DNA of 64,000 nucleotides, from positions 186,001 to 250,000 of the forward strand of contig NZ_BSVA01000001.1 in the NCBI RefSeq assembly GCF_030161875.1, given 5' to 3'. The notes under the pieces are model-generated. The model did not search any database and was not told the origin of the DNA. It worked only from the letters and a program-made list of their open reading frames with translations. Made by a program: the position numbers and the translations under genes. How positions within the stretch are numbered: position 1 is the stretch's first letter; each line of letters opens with the position of its first letter. Positions 45,488-55,651 of the stretch are shown here, one piece after another. This stretch comes from Homoserinibacter gongjuensis (GTDB lineage: Bacteria; Actinomycetota; Actinomycetes; Actinomycetales; Microbacteriaceae).

Positions 45488-46219
45488 TCAGCCTCCTCCG
45501 AAGCGCTCGGTGCGGATCGCCCGCGGCTCGTGTCCGAGCTCGGTCAACCAGTCGGCGACCGTCTCGACGAACGGCGTGGGACCGCACACGTAGATGCGCG
45601 GGCGTCGATCGACCGGCCAGGTGGCCGCGGCGAGCGCGTCACGGGTGACCCGGCCAGGCGCGCTGTGCCAGCCCGCGGGCACGGCGCGCGTGTAGACGTA
45701 GCTCGCCTCGAGCCGCCCGCGCGCGGCGATCTGCTCGAGCTCGGATGCGAAGAAGCGGTCGTCGGGCGTGCGCACCGAGTACAGCAGCCGGAACGGGGTG
45801 GAGTCCTGTTCCCGGTCGTGCAGCTCCGCCATCGCGTAGAGCGGCACGACACCCGACCCGCCGGCGATGAGCTGCACCGGGCGCTCGTCGCCAGGCGTCC
45901 ACACGAAGTAGGCACCGAGCGGACCGTGGATCTCGACCTGGTCGCCGGGTTGCAGCTCGTGCACGAGGAACGGCGACACCTCGCCGCCCGGCACCTCGTC
46001 GACCGCGAGCACGACGCGCCTCGAGTCGCCCGACGAGGCGATCGAGTAGGAACGGCTGGCCTGATAGCCGTCGGGTGCGGTGAGGCGAACGTCGAGGTGG
46101 GCGCCCGCGTCGTTGCCGGGCCAGGTGGGCACCTCGAACTCGATCCTGCGCGCCGACGCCGTCTCGCGCGAGACGGAGCGCACCGTCGCTGCATGCCACG
46201 CCGCCGGTCGGTGGGTCAC
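45488..46219 (-). CDS. FAD-binding oxidoreductase (ferredoxin-NADP reductase fold)
   Basis: A 243-residue FNR-fold reductase: FAD-binding SRSYSIASSGDS (RxYS) near residues 60-71, HGPLGAYFVW near 100, GGSGVVPLYAM (NAD(P) motif) near 120 and CGPTPFVETVADWL near the C-terminus. It lacks a 2Fe-2S domain. GTG 46219 overlaps the stop of the sulfite-oxidase-like gene by 4 nt, so it is its electron-transfer partner. Confidence 0.87.
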   Translation of the reverse strand: MTHRPAAWHAATVRSVSRETASARRIEFEVPTWPGNDAGAHLDVRLTAPDGYQASRSYSIASSGDSRRVVLAVDEVPGGEVSPFLVHELQPGDQVEIHGPLGAYFVWTPGDERPVQLIAGGSGVVPLYAMAELHDREQDSTPFRLLYSVRTPDDRFFASELEQIAARGRLEASYVYTRAVPAGWHSAPGRVTRDALAAATWPVDRRPRIYVCGPTPFVETVADWLTELGHEPRAIRTERFGGG

Positions 46220-46806
46220 CAGTAGCGCTCTTCCGCCCATGGGTCGCCGTGCAGGTTGTAGCCGTTCTGCTCCCAGAACCCGGGGTCGTCGCTCGGCATC
46301 ATGACGAGCCCGCGCACCCACTTGGCGCTCTTCCAGAAGTACAGGTGCGGCACGAGCAGCCGGGCCGGTCCGCCGTGCTCGGGAGTCAACGGCTCGCCAT
46401 CGGCCTCGAAGGCGATCCAGGCCTGGCCGTCGAGCAGCTCGTCGAGCGGCACATTGGTCGTGTAGCCGCCGTAGCTGTGCGCCATGACGTAGTCGTACGA
46501 GGTCTCGACGTTCTCGAAGATCTTGTCGAGCGGCACCCCGCGCCACGCCATCTCGAGCTTCGACCAGTGGGTGACGCAGTGGATGTCCACGGTGATGTCT
46601 TCCACGCCGAGGGCGTGCATCTCATCCCAGTTCCAGGTGTGGCGGCCGTTCTCGGTCGCCACCACGAACTCCCAGTCGGCCGGGTCGATGTCGGGGGTCG
46701 GACCCGCCGAGAGCACCGGCCAGTCCTCGACGAGGGTTTGGCCGGGAGGCAGCCGGGGGTCTCGATCGCGCCCGCGTCCGGAGAACCCGCGTGTGATGAA
46801 CGACAT
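46216..46806 (-). CDS. Sulfite-oxidase-like molybdopterin oxidoreductase
   Basis: A 196-residue protein of the short MsrP/sulfite-oxidase fold (SUOX domain only). The molybdenum-binding Cys is in VDIHCVTHWSK near residue 76, with GVPLDKIFE, HSYGGYTTNVPLDELLD and the HGGPARLLVPHLYFWKSAKWVRGL region near 144-167. No Tat or Sec signal is seen, so it is cytosolic. It heads the operon Mo enzyme - FAD reductase - DUF6510. The substrate is unknown; sulfite, sulfoxide or another oxyanion are candidates. Confidence 0.88.
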   Translation of the reverse strand: MSFITRGFSGRGRDRDPRLPPGQTLVEDWPVLSAGPTPDIDPADWEFVVATENGRHTWNWDEMHALGVEDITVDIHCVTHWSKLEMAWRGVPLDKIFENVETSYDYVMAHSYGGYTTNVPLDELLDGQAWIAFEADGEPLTPEHGGPARLLVPHLYFWKSAKWVRGLVMMPSDDPGFWEQNGYNLHGDPWAEERYW

Positions 46807-46829
46807 GGGCTACCGCCTTTCGTTGGGGA

Positions 46830-47297
46830 TCACGATAGACCCGTGACGGGCGTCGCGCCTTGGGCGAGTTTCCATCTCGTCCAGAGGTTCATGTTGATGA
46901 CCACCGCCGCGATCTCGGCGATGCCCCGCTCGTCGAACAGCTCGGTCATGCGCTCGTGGGCTGCGGCGACACCCTGCTGGTCGAAGACGGTCAGCGCCTC
47001 GGTGTAGGCGAGAGCCGCCTGCTCCTGCTCGCTGAACATCGTGCTCTCGCGCCAGCTGGGGAGGTGGGCGATCTCGGCGGCGCTGACCCCGACATCCGCG
47101 GTGGCCCGGGTGTGCAGGATGAGGCAGTACGAGCAGGGGTTGAGCTGCGCCACCCGCAGGCGAAGCAGTTGTGCGAGGCGTCGGTCGATCGACAGCGTCG
47201 CGGTGTAGCCGACGGCGGCAGCCAACTGCGCGAAGATGTCACTCACACCGGCCAGCTCGGGGTCGAAACGGGTGGTGAGGTAGTGCACGTCGTCCAT
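46830..47297 (-). CDS. Carboxymuconolactone decarboxylase / AhpD-family protein
   Basis: A 155-residue AhpD-like protein with the redox motif NPCSYCLILHTRA near residues 58-70 (CxxCxxxH), preceded by LAQLLRLRVAQL. Known relatives are alkylhydroperoxidase-like peroxidases. ATG 47297 starts MDDVHYLTTRF; the longer frame is not supported. It is upstream of and on the same strand as the Mo-oxidoreductase operon with a 23-nt gap, so co-transcription is possible. It is unrelated to PcaC in function despite the shared fold. Confidence 0.85.
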   Translation of the reverse strand: MDDVHYLTTRFDPELAGVSDIFAQLAAAVGYTATLSIDRRLAQLLRLRVAQLNPCSYCLILHTRATADVGVSAAEIAHLPSWRESTMFSEQEQAALAYTEALTVFDQQGVAAAHERMTELFDERGIAEIAAVVINMNLWTRWKLAQGATPVTGLS

Positions 47298-47427
47298 GGC
47301 TCGTCCTCGTTCCTCGAAGACATGTCTACCGTTAATAGGACGGGATCGTCCAGTTGCCTTCGGCAACACGAACGCGGATGTGACCTCCGGCCTAGCCTCC
47401 GCGGCCGCCTGAGCGGAGGATGGGCGC

Positions 47428-49815
47428 GTGACCACGGATGACACGACGATCGATCAGCTCGACGCCTGGTGGCGGGCGGCCAACTACCTGAGCATCGGGC
47501 AGATCTACCTGCTCGACAATCCGCTACTCCGCGAGCCGCTCGCGCCCGAGCACGTCAAGCCGCGTCTGCTCGGGCACTGGGGCACGACGCCGGGACTCAA
47601 CTTCCTCTACGCCCACCTCAACCGCGGCATCCGGGAACGCGACCTCGACACGCTCTTCATCACCGGACCCGGTCACGGCGGGCCGGGCATGGTGGCGAAC
47701 GCCTGGCTCGACGGCACCTACAGCGAGGTCTACTCCCGGATCGGACGAGACGCCGACGGCATCCGCGATCTGTTCCGGCAGTTCTCCTTTCCCGGCGGCA
47801 TCCCGAGTCACGCCTCCCCCGACACCCCGGGGTCGATCCACGAGGGCGGTGAGCTCGGCTACTCGCTCAGCCACGCCTACGGCGCCGCGTTCGACAACCC
47901 CGAGCTGCTCGTCGCCTGCGTGATCGGCGACGGGGAGGCCGAGACCGGGCCGCTCGCGACCGCATGGCACGGCAACAAGTTCGCCAACCCCGCGCAGGAC
48001 GGCGTGGTGCTGCCGATCCTGCACCTCAACGGCTACAAGATCGCCAACCCGACGGTGCTCGCCCGCATCCCCGACGAGGAGCTGCTGGAGCTCATGCGCG
48101 GCTATGGGCACGAGCCGTTCCTCGTCTCGGGCGGCTTCGACGGCGAGGACCCGCGGCTCGTGCATGCCCGGTTCGCCGACACGCTCGACGTCGTGCTCGA
48201 CCGGATCGCCGCGATCAAGGAAGCCGCCCGGAACGGCACCCTGACCGAGCGTCCGCGCTGGCCGATGATCATCCTGCGCACCCCGAAGGGCTGGACCTGC
48301 CCCGAGGTCATCGACGGGCACCAGGTGGAGGGCAGCTGGCGCTCGCACCAGGTGCCGCTCGCGAACGCCCGCGACACCGCGGAGCACCTGCGCATCCTCG
48401 AGGACTGGATGCGCTCCTACCGCCCGGAGGAGCTGTTCGACGCCGAAGGGCGGCCCTTGCCGACGACCGTGGCCCTCGCCCCCGAGGGAGAGCGACGGAT
48501 GAGCGCGAACCCCGTCGCGAACGGCGGGCTGCTGCGCACCGAGCTCGAGCTGCCCGACTTCCGCGACTACGCCGTGCCGGTCACCGAGCCGGGCGCGACC
48601 GCACTCGAGTCGACGGCCGTGCTCGGCCGGTGGCTCGCCGACGTGATCCGCGAGAACCCCGAGACGTTCCGCATCTTCGGGCCGGACGAGACCGCATCCA
48701 ACCGGCTCGCGCCCGCCATGTACGAGGCCACCGACAAGCAGTGGAACGCCGAGCTGCGCCCGGGCGACGAGCACCTCGCCCGCGCGGGCCGCGTGATGGA
48801 AGTGCTCAGCGAACACCAGTGTCAGGGGTGGCTCGAGGGCTATCTGCTCACCGGGCGGCACGGCCTCTTCAACACCTACGAGGCGTTCGTGCACATCGTC
48901 GACTCGATGTTCAACCAGCACGCCAAATGGCTCGAGGCATCCCGGCACATCCCCTGGCGACGCCCGATCTCGAGTCTCAACTACCTGCTCTCGAGCCACG
49001 TCTGGCGGCAGGACCACAACGGCTTCAGCCACCAGGACCCCGGCTTCCTCGACGTCGTGGCCAACAAGAGCGCCGAAGTGGTGCGCGTCTACCTGCCGTT
49101 CGACGCGAACACGCTGCTCTCGACCTACGACCACTGCCTGCGCTCCGTCGACTACGTGAACGTCGTCGTCGCGGGCAAACAGCCGGCCCCGCAGTGGCTC
49201 GCCATGCCCGAGGCCGTCGAGCACTGCACGCGCGGGCTCGGCATCCTGCCCTGGGCGGGCACCGAGGTCGACGGACGGGAACCGGATGTCGTACTCGCGG
49301 CGGCCGGAGACGTCCCGACGCTCGAGGTGCTCGCGGCAGCCTCGATCCTGCGCGAGCGCATCCCCGAGCTCGCCGTGCGGGTCGTCAACGTCGTCGACCT
49401 CATGCGCCTGCAGACCGCGGGCGAGCATCCGCACGGCATGCCCGACGCGGACTTCGACGCGATCTTCACCACCGATCGGCCGATCATCTTCGCCTTCCAC
49501 GGCTACCCGTGGCTCATCCATCGGCTCAGCTATCGGCGGCACGGTCACGACGGCCTGCACGTACGGGGCTTTGTCGAGCGGGGCACCACCACGACCCCGT
49601 TCGACATGGTCATGCTGAACGACCTCGATCGCTTCCACCTCGTGATGGACGTCATCGACCGGGTGCCGGGCCTCGCGGCAACCCATGGCGCCCTGCGCCA
49701 GGAACTCGCCGACGCCCGCACCCGCGCCCGCGCCGCCACCCGCGAGTCCGGCCAGGACGCCGAGTGGGTGCGGGAGTGGCAGTGGCCCGAGTCGGCCCTG
49801 CCGATGAAGCCCTGA
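47428..49815 (+). CDS. xfp: Xylulose-5-phosphate/fructose-6-phosphate phosphoketolase
   Basis: A 795-residue thiamine-diphosphate enzyme. N-terminal [45 protein letters not shown] near residues 72-92, the ThDP motif [19 protein letters not shown] near 172-190, and [13 protein letters not shown] near 530-542 are phosphoketolase signatures. It splits xylulose-5-P or fructose-6-P with phosphate into acetyl phosphate plus a triose or tetrose phosphate. GTG 47428 follows GCGGAGGATG. No ackA or pta is adjacent; the gene is monocistronic. Confidence 0.95.
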   Translation: MTTDDTTIDQLDAWWRAANYLSIGQIYLLDNPLLREPLAPEHVKPRLLGHWGTTPGLNFLYAHLNRGIRERDLDTLFITGPGHGGPGMVANAWLDGTYSEVYSRIGRDADGIRDLFRQFSFPGGIPSHASPDTPGSIHEGGELGYSLSHAYGAAFDNPELLVACVIGDGEAETGPLATAWHGNKFANPAQDGVVLPILHLNGYKIANPTVLARIPDEELLELMRGYGHEPFLVSGGFDGEDPRLVHARFADTLDVVLDRIAAIKEAARNGTLTERPRWPMIILRTPKGWTCPEVIDGHQVEGSWRSHQVPLANARDTAEHLRILEDWMRSYRPEELFDAEGRPLPTTVALAPEGERRMSANPVANGGLLRTELELPDFRDYAVPVTEPGATALESTAVLGRWLADVIRENPETFRIFGPDETASNRLAPAMYEATDKQWNAELRPGDEHLARAGRVMEVLSEHQCQGWLEGYLLTGRHGLFNTYEAFVHIVDSMFNQHAKWLEASRHIPWRRPISSLNYLLSSHVWRQDHNGFSHQDPGFLDVVANKSAEVVRVYLPFDANTLLSTYDHCLRSVDYVNVVVAGKQPAPQWLAMPEAVEHCTRGLGILPWAGTEVDGREPDVVLAAAGDVPTLEVLAAASILRERIPELAVRVVNVVDLMRLQTAGEHPHGMPDADFDAIFTTDRPIIFAFHGYPWLIHRLSYRRHGHDGLHVRGFVERGTTTTPFDMVMLNDLDRFHLVMDVIDRVPGLAATHGALRQELADARTRARAATRESGQDAEWVREWQWPESALPMKP

Positions 49816-49863
49816 CATCGCTGCGCGCGGTGCGAGCCGTGGAGGGGATCGCCCAGAACTCGG

Positions 49864-51102
49864 CTAGTGGGTGGGAGTGCGGATCAGGGCCTCGATCGGC
49901 ATGAGGGCCGAGCCCAAGGCGACGGTGTCACCGCCGAAGCTCGCGACCGCCAGCTCGAACTGCGTCGCGGCGCGGTGCAGGCTGTTGCGGTCGATTGCGT
50001 CGCGGATCCGGTCGGCGTAGCGCTCCATGAGCCGCAGCCCGACCCAGCCGCCCACCACCACACGCTCCGGGTTGGTCAGGTTGACCATGCTGCCGAGCGC
50101 AGCGCCGAGCGCCTCGAGCGCCTCCGCGAGCACGCCCGACGCCGAGGGATCCCCCTCGTCCGCGGCGTCCAGCAGCGCACCGAGCGCCTGCCAACCGCTG
50201 CCCGCGAAGACGCCGCCTGCTCGTCGCCAGGCGCCCAGCATCGCGTCGGCCCCGAGATACGCCTCGACGCATCCGCGATCGCCGCACCGACACCGCTCGC
50301 CGCCGAAGCGGATCTTGGTATGACCCCACTCGGTGGCGCTCGAGTGCGCGCCCCGGTAGAGCTCCCCCTCGGCCACGATGCCGAGGCCCACGCCGCGCCC
50401 GAGGAGCGCGACGAGGGCGTGACCGACACCGCTCGCGGCGCCGAACCACAGCTCGGCGCGCGCCTGCGTCTTCGCGCCGTTCTCGGCGAAAACTGCCAGC
50501 TCGGGGTCGAGGTCGCTCGGAATCGGAAGCGCCGGCCACCCGAGGCTCTGTGCATAGAGCGTCTGCTCCCCCGCAGCACCGGTCTCAACGACCCCGGGCA
50601 GGCCGAGGCCGATGCCGAGAACTCGCGGCCAGCGCTCGGGATTGCGCGTACGCAACGCGGTGATCGCCTCGCGTAGATCCGCGACGATGCCCGACGGCGT
50701 CTCCTGCTCCCGGCCGCCGCGGAACTCGCGATCCACCATGGAAAGGCTCAGGTTGAAGAGCTCGACGGCCACGCCGCGCTCGCCCACGTCGGCGCCGATC
50801 GCGTAAGCGCCGTCGGCGTGCGGGGCGATGAGCGAGATGGGCCGGCCACCGCGCGAGCTCACGGTTCCGGTCTCCACCACGAGACCGTCGGCGATGAGCT
50901 CGGCCACGAGGTTCGCCGCAGATGCCGCCGACAGTCCGCAACGTCGGGCGACCTCGGCGCGCGTCGTCTCGCGCTCGCGCAGGATGACCTGCAGGGCGGC
51001 GGCACGATTGCGCTGGCGCAGTGACGTGACGGTCGATGCCTCGGGAAGAGGCGCTCCCGGCACGGTGTCGCGCAGCGTCATGCTGAGACCGTAGCGGGTC
51101 AT
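49864..51102 (-). CDS. ROK-family regulator (NagC/XylR type) of the beta-glucoside operon
   Basis: A 405-412-residue ROK repressor: winged helix LRQRNRAAALQVILRERETTRAEVARRCGLSAASAANLVAELIADGLV (key GLSAASAANLVAEL), sugar-kinase-like core with GADVGERGVAVELFN, GLGLPGVVETGA, and the zinc site ERCRCGDRGCVEAYL near 285-298. ATG 51102 overlaps the GH5 stop by 4 nt; ATG 51081 is the alternative. As the last gene of the glycosidase operon, and with no LacI gene nearby, it is the likely repressor at the 57108-57138 palindrome. Confidence 0.87.
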   Translation of the reverse strand: MTRYGLSMTLRDTVPGAPLPEASTVTSLRQRNRAAALQVILRERETTRAEVARRCGLSAASAANLVAELIADGLVVETGTVSSRGGRPISLIAPHADGAYAIGADVGERGVAVELFNLSLSMVDREFRGGREQETPSGIVADLREAITALRTRNPERWPRVLGIGLGLPGVVETGAAGEQTLYAQSLGWPALPIPSDLDPELAVFAENGAKTQARAELWFGAASGVGHALVALLGRGVGLGIVAEGELYRGAHSSATEWGHTKIRFGGERCRCGDRGCVEAYLGADAMLGAWRRAGGVFAGSGWQALGALLDAADEGDPSASGVLAEALEALGAALGSMVNLTNPERVVVGGWVGLRLMERYADRIRDAIDRNSLHRAATQFELAVASFGGDTVALGSALMPIEALIRTPTH

Positions 51103-52550
51103 GGCATCACGTCGACACCGCGGACGCGAGCCGCAGCGCGTGCCTCGAGCACAAGCGCCGCGCCCTCCCAGCGCGCTTCCAGGGCGCCAGGATCGTCCGC
51201 GTCGACGGTCCAACTGCCGGGGGCCTGCGCAAGCGGGAACACGAGTCGCGAACCTGCTTCCATCCGGACGGCCACCGCGACCTCCTCCTCCGAGTACGGT
51301 GCGCCGCCCGTGTGGTGCCAGAGGCCCTCCGGCAGTGGTCGATCGGCGAGCGCCGCGATCGGCGTCTCCACGCCGTCGCGCACGCCCGCCCACGCGGGGA
51401 TGCGGAAGCTCGGTCGCGCGAAGACCGCGTCGAGCACAGGCTGCCGCCGCTCACAGCGCTGCAACTCGACCGCGTCGAGGAACGCGTCGAGCACGCCCTG
51501 CGCCTCCGCCGCGCCGAGCATGGCCGAGGGATCCGCGATGAGCTGCCAGCCCTCAGGCACGACCGCCGAGTACGGCGAGGTGCGCGTGCCGAGCTTCTTC
51601 CACGGCCAGAGGTTCCAGCCGATGCCGTGGCGTTCGTACAACTGCGTCGCCGCGTAGAGCCAGCCCGGGGTGTTCTCACCGCCCTCGCCCATGTAGATCG
51701 GCGTCTCGAGGGAATCCCGCACCTCGAGATATTCGGCGATGCTCGTCGTGTCCGGCGGACACCAATAACGGTGGAACTGCAGCAGCTGGTTGTCATCGAA
51801 ACGCTCGCGCAGCACCGACCAGTTGGTGGCCCAGTGACTGCCCTCGTAGACGATGAGGTGCCGGTCGTCGATCGCGCGGATGGCGTCAGTGAGATCGCGG
51901 TACAGCTGAACGAGCTCCGCGGGGTAGCGGTGCTGCCAGTCGTTCGGCAGCGGTTCGTTGAGCAGGTCGTAGCCGATCACGCTGTCGCGGTCGCGATAGC
52001 GACGCGCGAGTTCCTCCCAGAGGGCGATCGTCTGGGCGCGATAGGTCTCGTTCTCGAAGAGCTCGGGCCGCCCGTTCGGTGAGTCGTCGATGTTGGTGCC
52101 GGTCTGACCGCCCGGGGCGCCATGCACGTCGAGCAGGACGCGCAGTCCGTGCGCCTCACCCCACCCCACTGCGCGCTCGATGAGGGCGAAGCCGTCCTCC
52201 CGCCACGAGCCGTCGTCGGCGAGCACGCCCCGCGCGTTGATCGGCAGCCGCACGTGGTCGAAGCCGGCCTCGGCGATCGCTCGGATGTCGGCCTCGGTGA
52301 TGAAGACGTCGCGGAACCGGCGCCAGAACACCGCTGCCGCATCCGCCCCCACGAGGCTCTCGATGCGGGCCTCGATCTGCCGCGGCGAGGATTGCTCGTC
52401 GCCGAATCGCCACATGTACCCCTCGGCGAGCAGCCAGTTGCCGAGGCCCACGCCGCGCAGCAGCAGCGGCCCCTGATCGTCGACGAGTTGGGCCCCCTCG
52501 GCTCGGACGAGGCCGGTGCGAACGGTGGGCGCGGTGCCGGTTCGGGACAT
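51099..52550 (-). CDS. Glycoside hydrolase family 5 (beta-glucanase/beta-glucosidase type), intracellular
   Basis: A 483-residue enzyme: (beta/alpha)8 GH5 domain with FDHVRLPINARG near residue 93-104, VLLDVHGAPGGQ near 137-148, acid/base Glu in DLLNEPLPND near 197, and nucleophile Glu in MGEGGENTPGWLY near 287, followed by a C-terminal beta-sandwich of about 90 residues. No signal peptide is present, so it acts on imported oligosaccharides. It lies between the permeases and the ROK gene in a single operon; ATGA overlap with the ROK gene. Confidence 0.88.
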   Translation of the reverse strand: MSRTGTAPTVRTGLVRAEGAQLVDDQGPLLLRGVGLGNWLLAEGYMWRFGDEQSSPRQIEARIESLVGADAAAVFWRRFRDVFITEADIRAIAEAGFDHVRLPINARGVLADDGSWREDGFALIERAVGWGEAHGLRVLLDVHGAPGGQTGTNIDDSPNGRPELFENETYRAQTIALWEELARRYRDRDSVIGYDLLNEPLPNDWQHRYPAELVQLYRDLTDAIRAIDDRHLIVYEGSHWATNWSVLRERFDDNQLLQFHRYWCPPDTTSIAEYLEVRDSLETPIYMGEGGENTPGWLYAATQLYERHGIGWNLWPWKKLGTRTSPYSAVVPEGWQLIADPSAMLGAAEAQGVLDAFLDAVELQRCERRQPVLDAVFARPSFRIPAWAGVRDGVETPIAALADRPLPEGLWHHTGGAPYSEEEVAVAVRMEAGSRLVFPLAQAPGSWTVDADDPGALEARWEGAALVLEARAAARVRGVDVMP

Positions 52551-52565
52551 GCGGGCGGGCTCCTC

Positions 52566-53449
52566 TTACTTGAGTCCGGACAGGGCGAAGCCCTGCACGA
52601 CGTAACGCTGGAAGACGATGAAGACGATGAGGATGGGCACGACCATGAGGGTCGAGGCGGCCATCTGCAGGGACGGGTTGGTGGCGAGCTGCTGGTTGAG
52701 CAGCGCCACTCCGACCGAGAGCGTGTAGAGCTTCTGGTCGTTCGCGATGATGAGCGGCCAGAGGAAGCTGTTCCAGCCCGCGATGAACGTCAGCACGACC
52801 TGCACGGCGAGGATCGGCCGTGACATCGGCAGGATGATGCGGAAGAAGATGCGCCACTCCCCGCCCCGTCGATGCGCGCCGCCTCGATCACCTCGGTGGG
52901 GATCGTCGACATGAACTGCCGGAACAGGAAGATGCTGAAACCCGACACGAGGGTCGGCAGCGCGATGCCCAGCAGCGTGTTGGTGAGCTTCACCCCGTTG
53001 AGGATCAGGTAGGTCGGGATCATCGTGACCTGCACCGGGATCATCATCGTGACGAGCACGAGGAAGAACAGCGCGTCGCGTCCCGGGAAGACGAACTTCG
53101 CGAACCCGTAGCCGCACGCCGCCATCAGCACGAGCCCCACCATGCTGATGAGCACGATGGCGAGCGTGTTGACGAGGTACCGCCCGAAGTCGAGCTCCAC
53201 GAAGAGCTGCTGGAAGAACTCGAAAGTCGGGTCCTGCGGAAGCAGCTGTGGCGGGTAGGCGACCGATTCGCTGCGGGGCTTGACGGATGCGAACACCATC
53301 CAGATGAAGGGGAACGCGGTCGCGAACGCGCCCACGGCGAGCAGGGCCCCGACGACGACGGTGACGACACGGCCCTCGCGGCGGCCGCGGGAGCGAGTCG
53401 GGCGTGCGACGGTCGCGGCTCCCCGCATGCGGATCTCAGTACTCGACAT
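52566..53449 (-). CDS. Carbohydrate ABC transporter permease, MalG/LacG type (one-base indel)
   Basis: A CUT1 permease with six spans: VVTVVVGALLAVGAFATAFPFIWMVFASVK, the EAA loop EVIEAARIDGAGEWRIFFRIILP near residue 190-212, and a C-terminal RYVVQGFALSGLK end. The frame breaks at the C4 run 52859-52862 (DGAG to EWRIFF); one extra C gives 294 residues. ATG 53449 overlaps the MalF-type gene by 14 nt. Pairs with the 53436-54314 permease; no ATPase gene is in the operon, so a shared MsiK-like ATPase is expected. Confidence 0.88.
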
Positions 53450-54314
53450 CGGCCCTCCTCGCGCGGATCTGGATGAGCGTCACGATCGCGATGATCGCGA
53501 ACAGCACGACCGACCCCGCGCTCGCGTAGCCGAACTGGCTCGAGCTGAAGCCCTTCTGATACAGGAAGAGCGCGATCGAGGTGGAGGCGCCGAGCGGGCC
53601 GCCCTTGGTGAGCACGAACGGCTCGTCGAAGAACTGCAGCCACGCGATGACGGTCGTGATGGTGACGAAGAAGATCGCGAAGCGCAGCAGCGGGATGACG
53701 ATCGACCAGGTACGGCGCAGCGACCCGGCCCCGTCGATCGAGGCCGCCTCGAGGTACTCCTTCGGCACCCCCTGCAGCGCCGCGAGGAAGATGATGACGT
53801 TGAGGCCGAGCCCGCGCCAGATGGCGACCGCGGCCACCGAGAACTTCACGACGACGGGGTCGGAGAGCCACGGCACGGGCGGCAGCCCCACGAGCGAGAG
53901 CAGGTGGTTGAAGAGGCCGAACTGGGTGTTGTAGAGGTAGCCCCAGACGAGGGAGACGGCGACGATGGCCGTGATCGCCGGCACGAAGTAGAACGAGCGC
54001 AGCGCCCGGAAGAAGCGGCTCTGCGAGCGGTTCAGGGCCAGCGCGATCACGAGCGACACGATGATGACGCTCGGAACGCCGACCAGGGCGAACAGGGCGG
54101 TGTTGCCGAGCGCCTGCCAGAAGGCGGGGTCGCGCAGCAGCTCGACGTAGTTCTCGAATCCGATGAACCGGATGCGCGACCAGTTGCCGAGGCCCGCGAG
54201 GTTCATATCGGTGAAGCTCACCAGCAGGGCGACCCCGATGGGGAGCACGCCGAAGGCGATGAGCAGGATCATCGCGGGCGTGATGAAGCCGTACGGCGCG
54301 AGACGAGTTCTCAT
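53436..54314 (-). CDS. Carbohydrate ABC transporter permease, MalF/LacF type
   Basis: A 292-residue CUT1 permease: LAPYGFITPAMILLIAFGVLPIGVALLVSF at the N-terminus, ALFALVGVPSVIIVSLVIALALN, and the EAA loop YLEAASIDGAGSLRRTWSIVIPLL near residue 205-228. It starts 56 nt after the stop of the binding-protein gene. With the adjacent MalG-type permease it forms the membrane channel for the sugar captured by the lipoprotein. Confidence 0.92.
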   Translation of the reverse strand: MRTRLAPYGFITPAMILLIAFGVLPIGVALLVSFTDMNLAGLGNWSRIRFIGFENYVELLRDPAFWQALGNTALFALVGVPSVIIVSLVIALALNRSQSRFFRALRSFYFVPAITAIVAVSLVWGYLYNTQFGLFNHLLSLVGLPPVPWLSDPVVVKFSVAAVAIWRGLGLNVIIFLAALQGVPKEYLEAASIDGAGSLRRTWSIVIPLLRFAIFFVTITTVIAWLQFFDEPFVLTKGGPLGASTSIALFLYQKGFSSSQFGYASAGSVVLFAIIAIVTLIQIRARRADVEY

Positions 54315-54370
54315 GGGTCCACCGTGGTGGGGCGAACCGGCGAGATGCCGGCCCGCCCCACCGTGTCGGG

Positions 54371-55615
54371 TCAGTTGACGGAGGTCCCGCTCGTCGCGCT
54401 CACGAGCGCGTCGATGGTCTGGTCACGGTCGGCGCCGGTCAGCACGATCGCGTTGAGGGCGTCGAGCAGAGCCTTGCCGGTCTCGCCGTCCCAGTTCGGC
54501 ACGAGAGGCAGGATCGCGGCGTTCGCGAGTTGCTCCGAGTACACGGCGACGAGCGGGTTGGCGGTCAGCGTCGCGTCGGCGAGGGCCGCCTTGGCTGTGG
54601 GCAGCTGACCGTCGATGCCGAACCAGGCGACCTGCGTCTCGGGCTTCGAGAGGAAATCGAGCAACTGCAGCGCGCCGTCCTGGTTCTTTGTCGCGCCCCA
54701 CACGCCGAGGTTCGAGCCGGCGAGCAGCGAGGTGTTGTCGGCTGCGCCGGGCAGCACCGAGACGGCCCACTTGCCGTCGAGCTCGGGAGCGGCATCCGCG
54801 ATCGCCGCCGCGAGGTACGGACCGCTCACGAGCATCGGCGCGATGCCCGAGACGAAGCCCTGCGTCTGGTCGAAGTCGCTGTTGGTCGGAACGCTGCCGT
54901 CGGCGTAGAGGCCCGTGTAGAGGTCGACCGCCTGGGCGAACTCCGGGGTGTCGAAGTCGATCATGCCGTCGCCGTTCACGATCTCGCCACCCTGGTCCCA
55001 CGTCATGACGACCGGGAGCGCGCTGTCCCACTGGGGGATGTAGTAGCCGTACTGGCCGGCGCCGCGGGCCGCGAGCGTCTTCGCGTCGGAGCGCAGCTGG
55101 TCCCAGGTGGCGGGCGGGGCGTCGATGCCGTTCTCGGCGAGGATGTCGGTGCGGGTGAACAGCACGCGCGTGTCCGACACCCACGGGATCGAGACGACCT
55201 CGCCGCCGATGGCCGTGGCATCCCCCGCGACACCGTCGATGAAGTTCGAGGAGGCGAGGTTGGGGTAGTCGGCGAGGACGCCGTCGTCGAGGGTCAGCAG
55301 CGCGCCGCTGTCGGCGAAGGTGCGCAGCTTCGAGATGCCGATCTGCAGGATGTCGGGACCGTTGCCGGAGGCCACCGCAGTCGTGAACTTCTGGTCGATC
55401 GAGTCCCACGGGACGGCGACGGTCTCGACGTCGATGCCCGTCTCGTCCTCGAAGGGCGCGACGAGTTCGTCGAAGTGCGCGGAGCTGTCGCCCATGATCC
55501 ACACGGTGAGCGACGTCGCGGCGGCGCCGTCGCCGCCGTCGCTTGTGGTGCAGCCCGCGAGGGCGAGGCTGGCGATGGCAACCGTGCTGACGGCGACCAG
55601 GCTCTTTCTCTTCAT
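54371..55615 (-). CDS. Sugar-binding lipoprotein (extracellular solute-binding family 1)
   Basis: A 414-residue family 1 binding protein with a lipoprotein signal (KRKSLVAVSTVAIASLALAGC; lipobox LAGC, Cys22). LTVWIMGDSSAHFDELVAPFEDETGIDV near 35-62 and the WDQLRSDAKTLAARG region are standard. The operon (GH1, GH5) indicates beta-glucosides such as cellobiose or laminaribiose as ligands, by inference. It follows the GH1 gene by 36 nt and precedes the two permeases. Confidence 0.9.
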   Translation of the reverse strand: MKRKSLVAVSTVAIASLALAGCTTSDGGDGAAATSLTVWIMGDSSAHFDELVAPFEDETGIDVETVAVPWDSIDQKFTTAVASGNGPDILQIGISKLRTFADSGALLTLDDGVLADYPNLASSNFIDGVAGDATAIGGEVVSIPWVSDTRVLFTRTDILAENGIDAPPATWDQLRSDAKTLAARGAGQYGYYIPQWDSALPVVMTWDQGGEIVNGDGMIDFDTPEFAQAVDLYTGLYADGSVPTNSDFDQTQGFVSGIAPMLVSGPYLAAAIADAAPELDGKWAVSVLPGAADNTSLLAGSNLGVWGATKNQDGALQLLDFLSKPETQVAWFGIDGQLPTAKAALADATLTANPLVAVYSEQLANAAILPLVPNWDGETGKALLDALNAIVLTGADRDQTIDALVSATSGTSVN

Positions 55616-55651
55616 TGAGGTTCCTTTCGGATGTGATGCAGGGTTGTCCGT

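Noticed and set aside
47524..49818. 764-codon minus-strand frame opposite phosphoketolase
   Set aside because: No domain, antisense to a full-length xfp with correct motifs.
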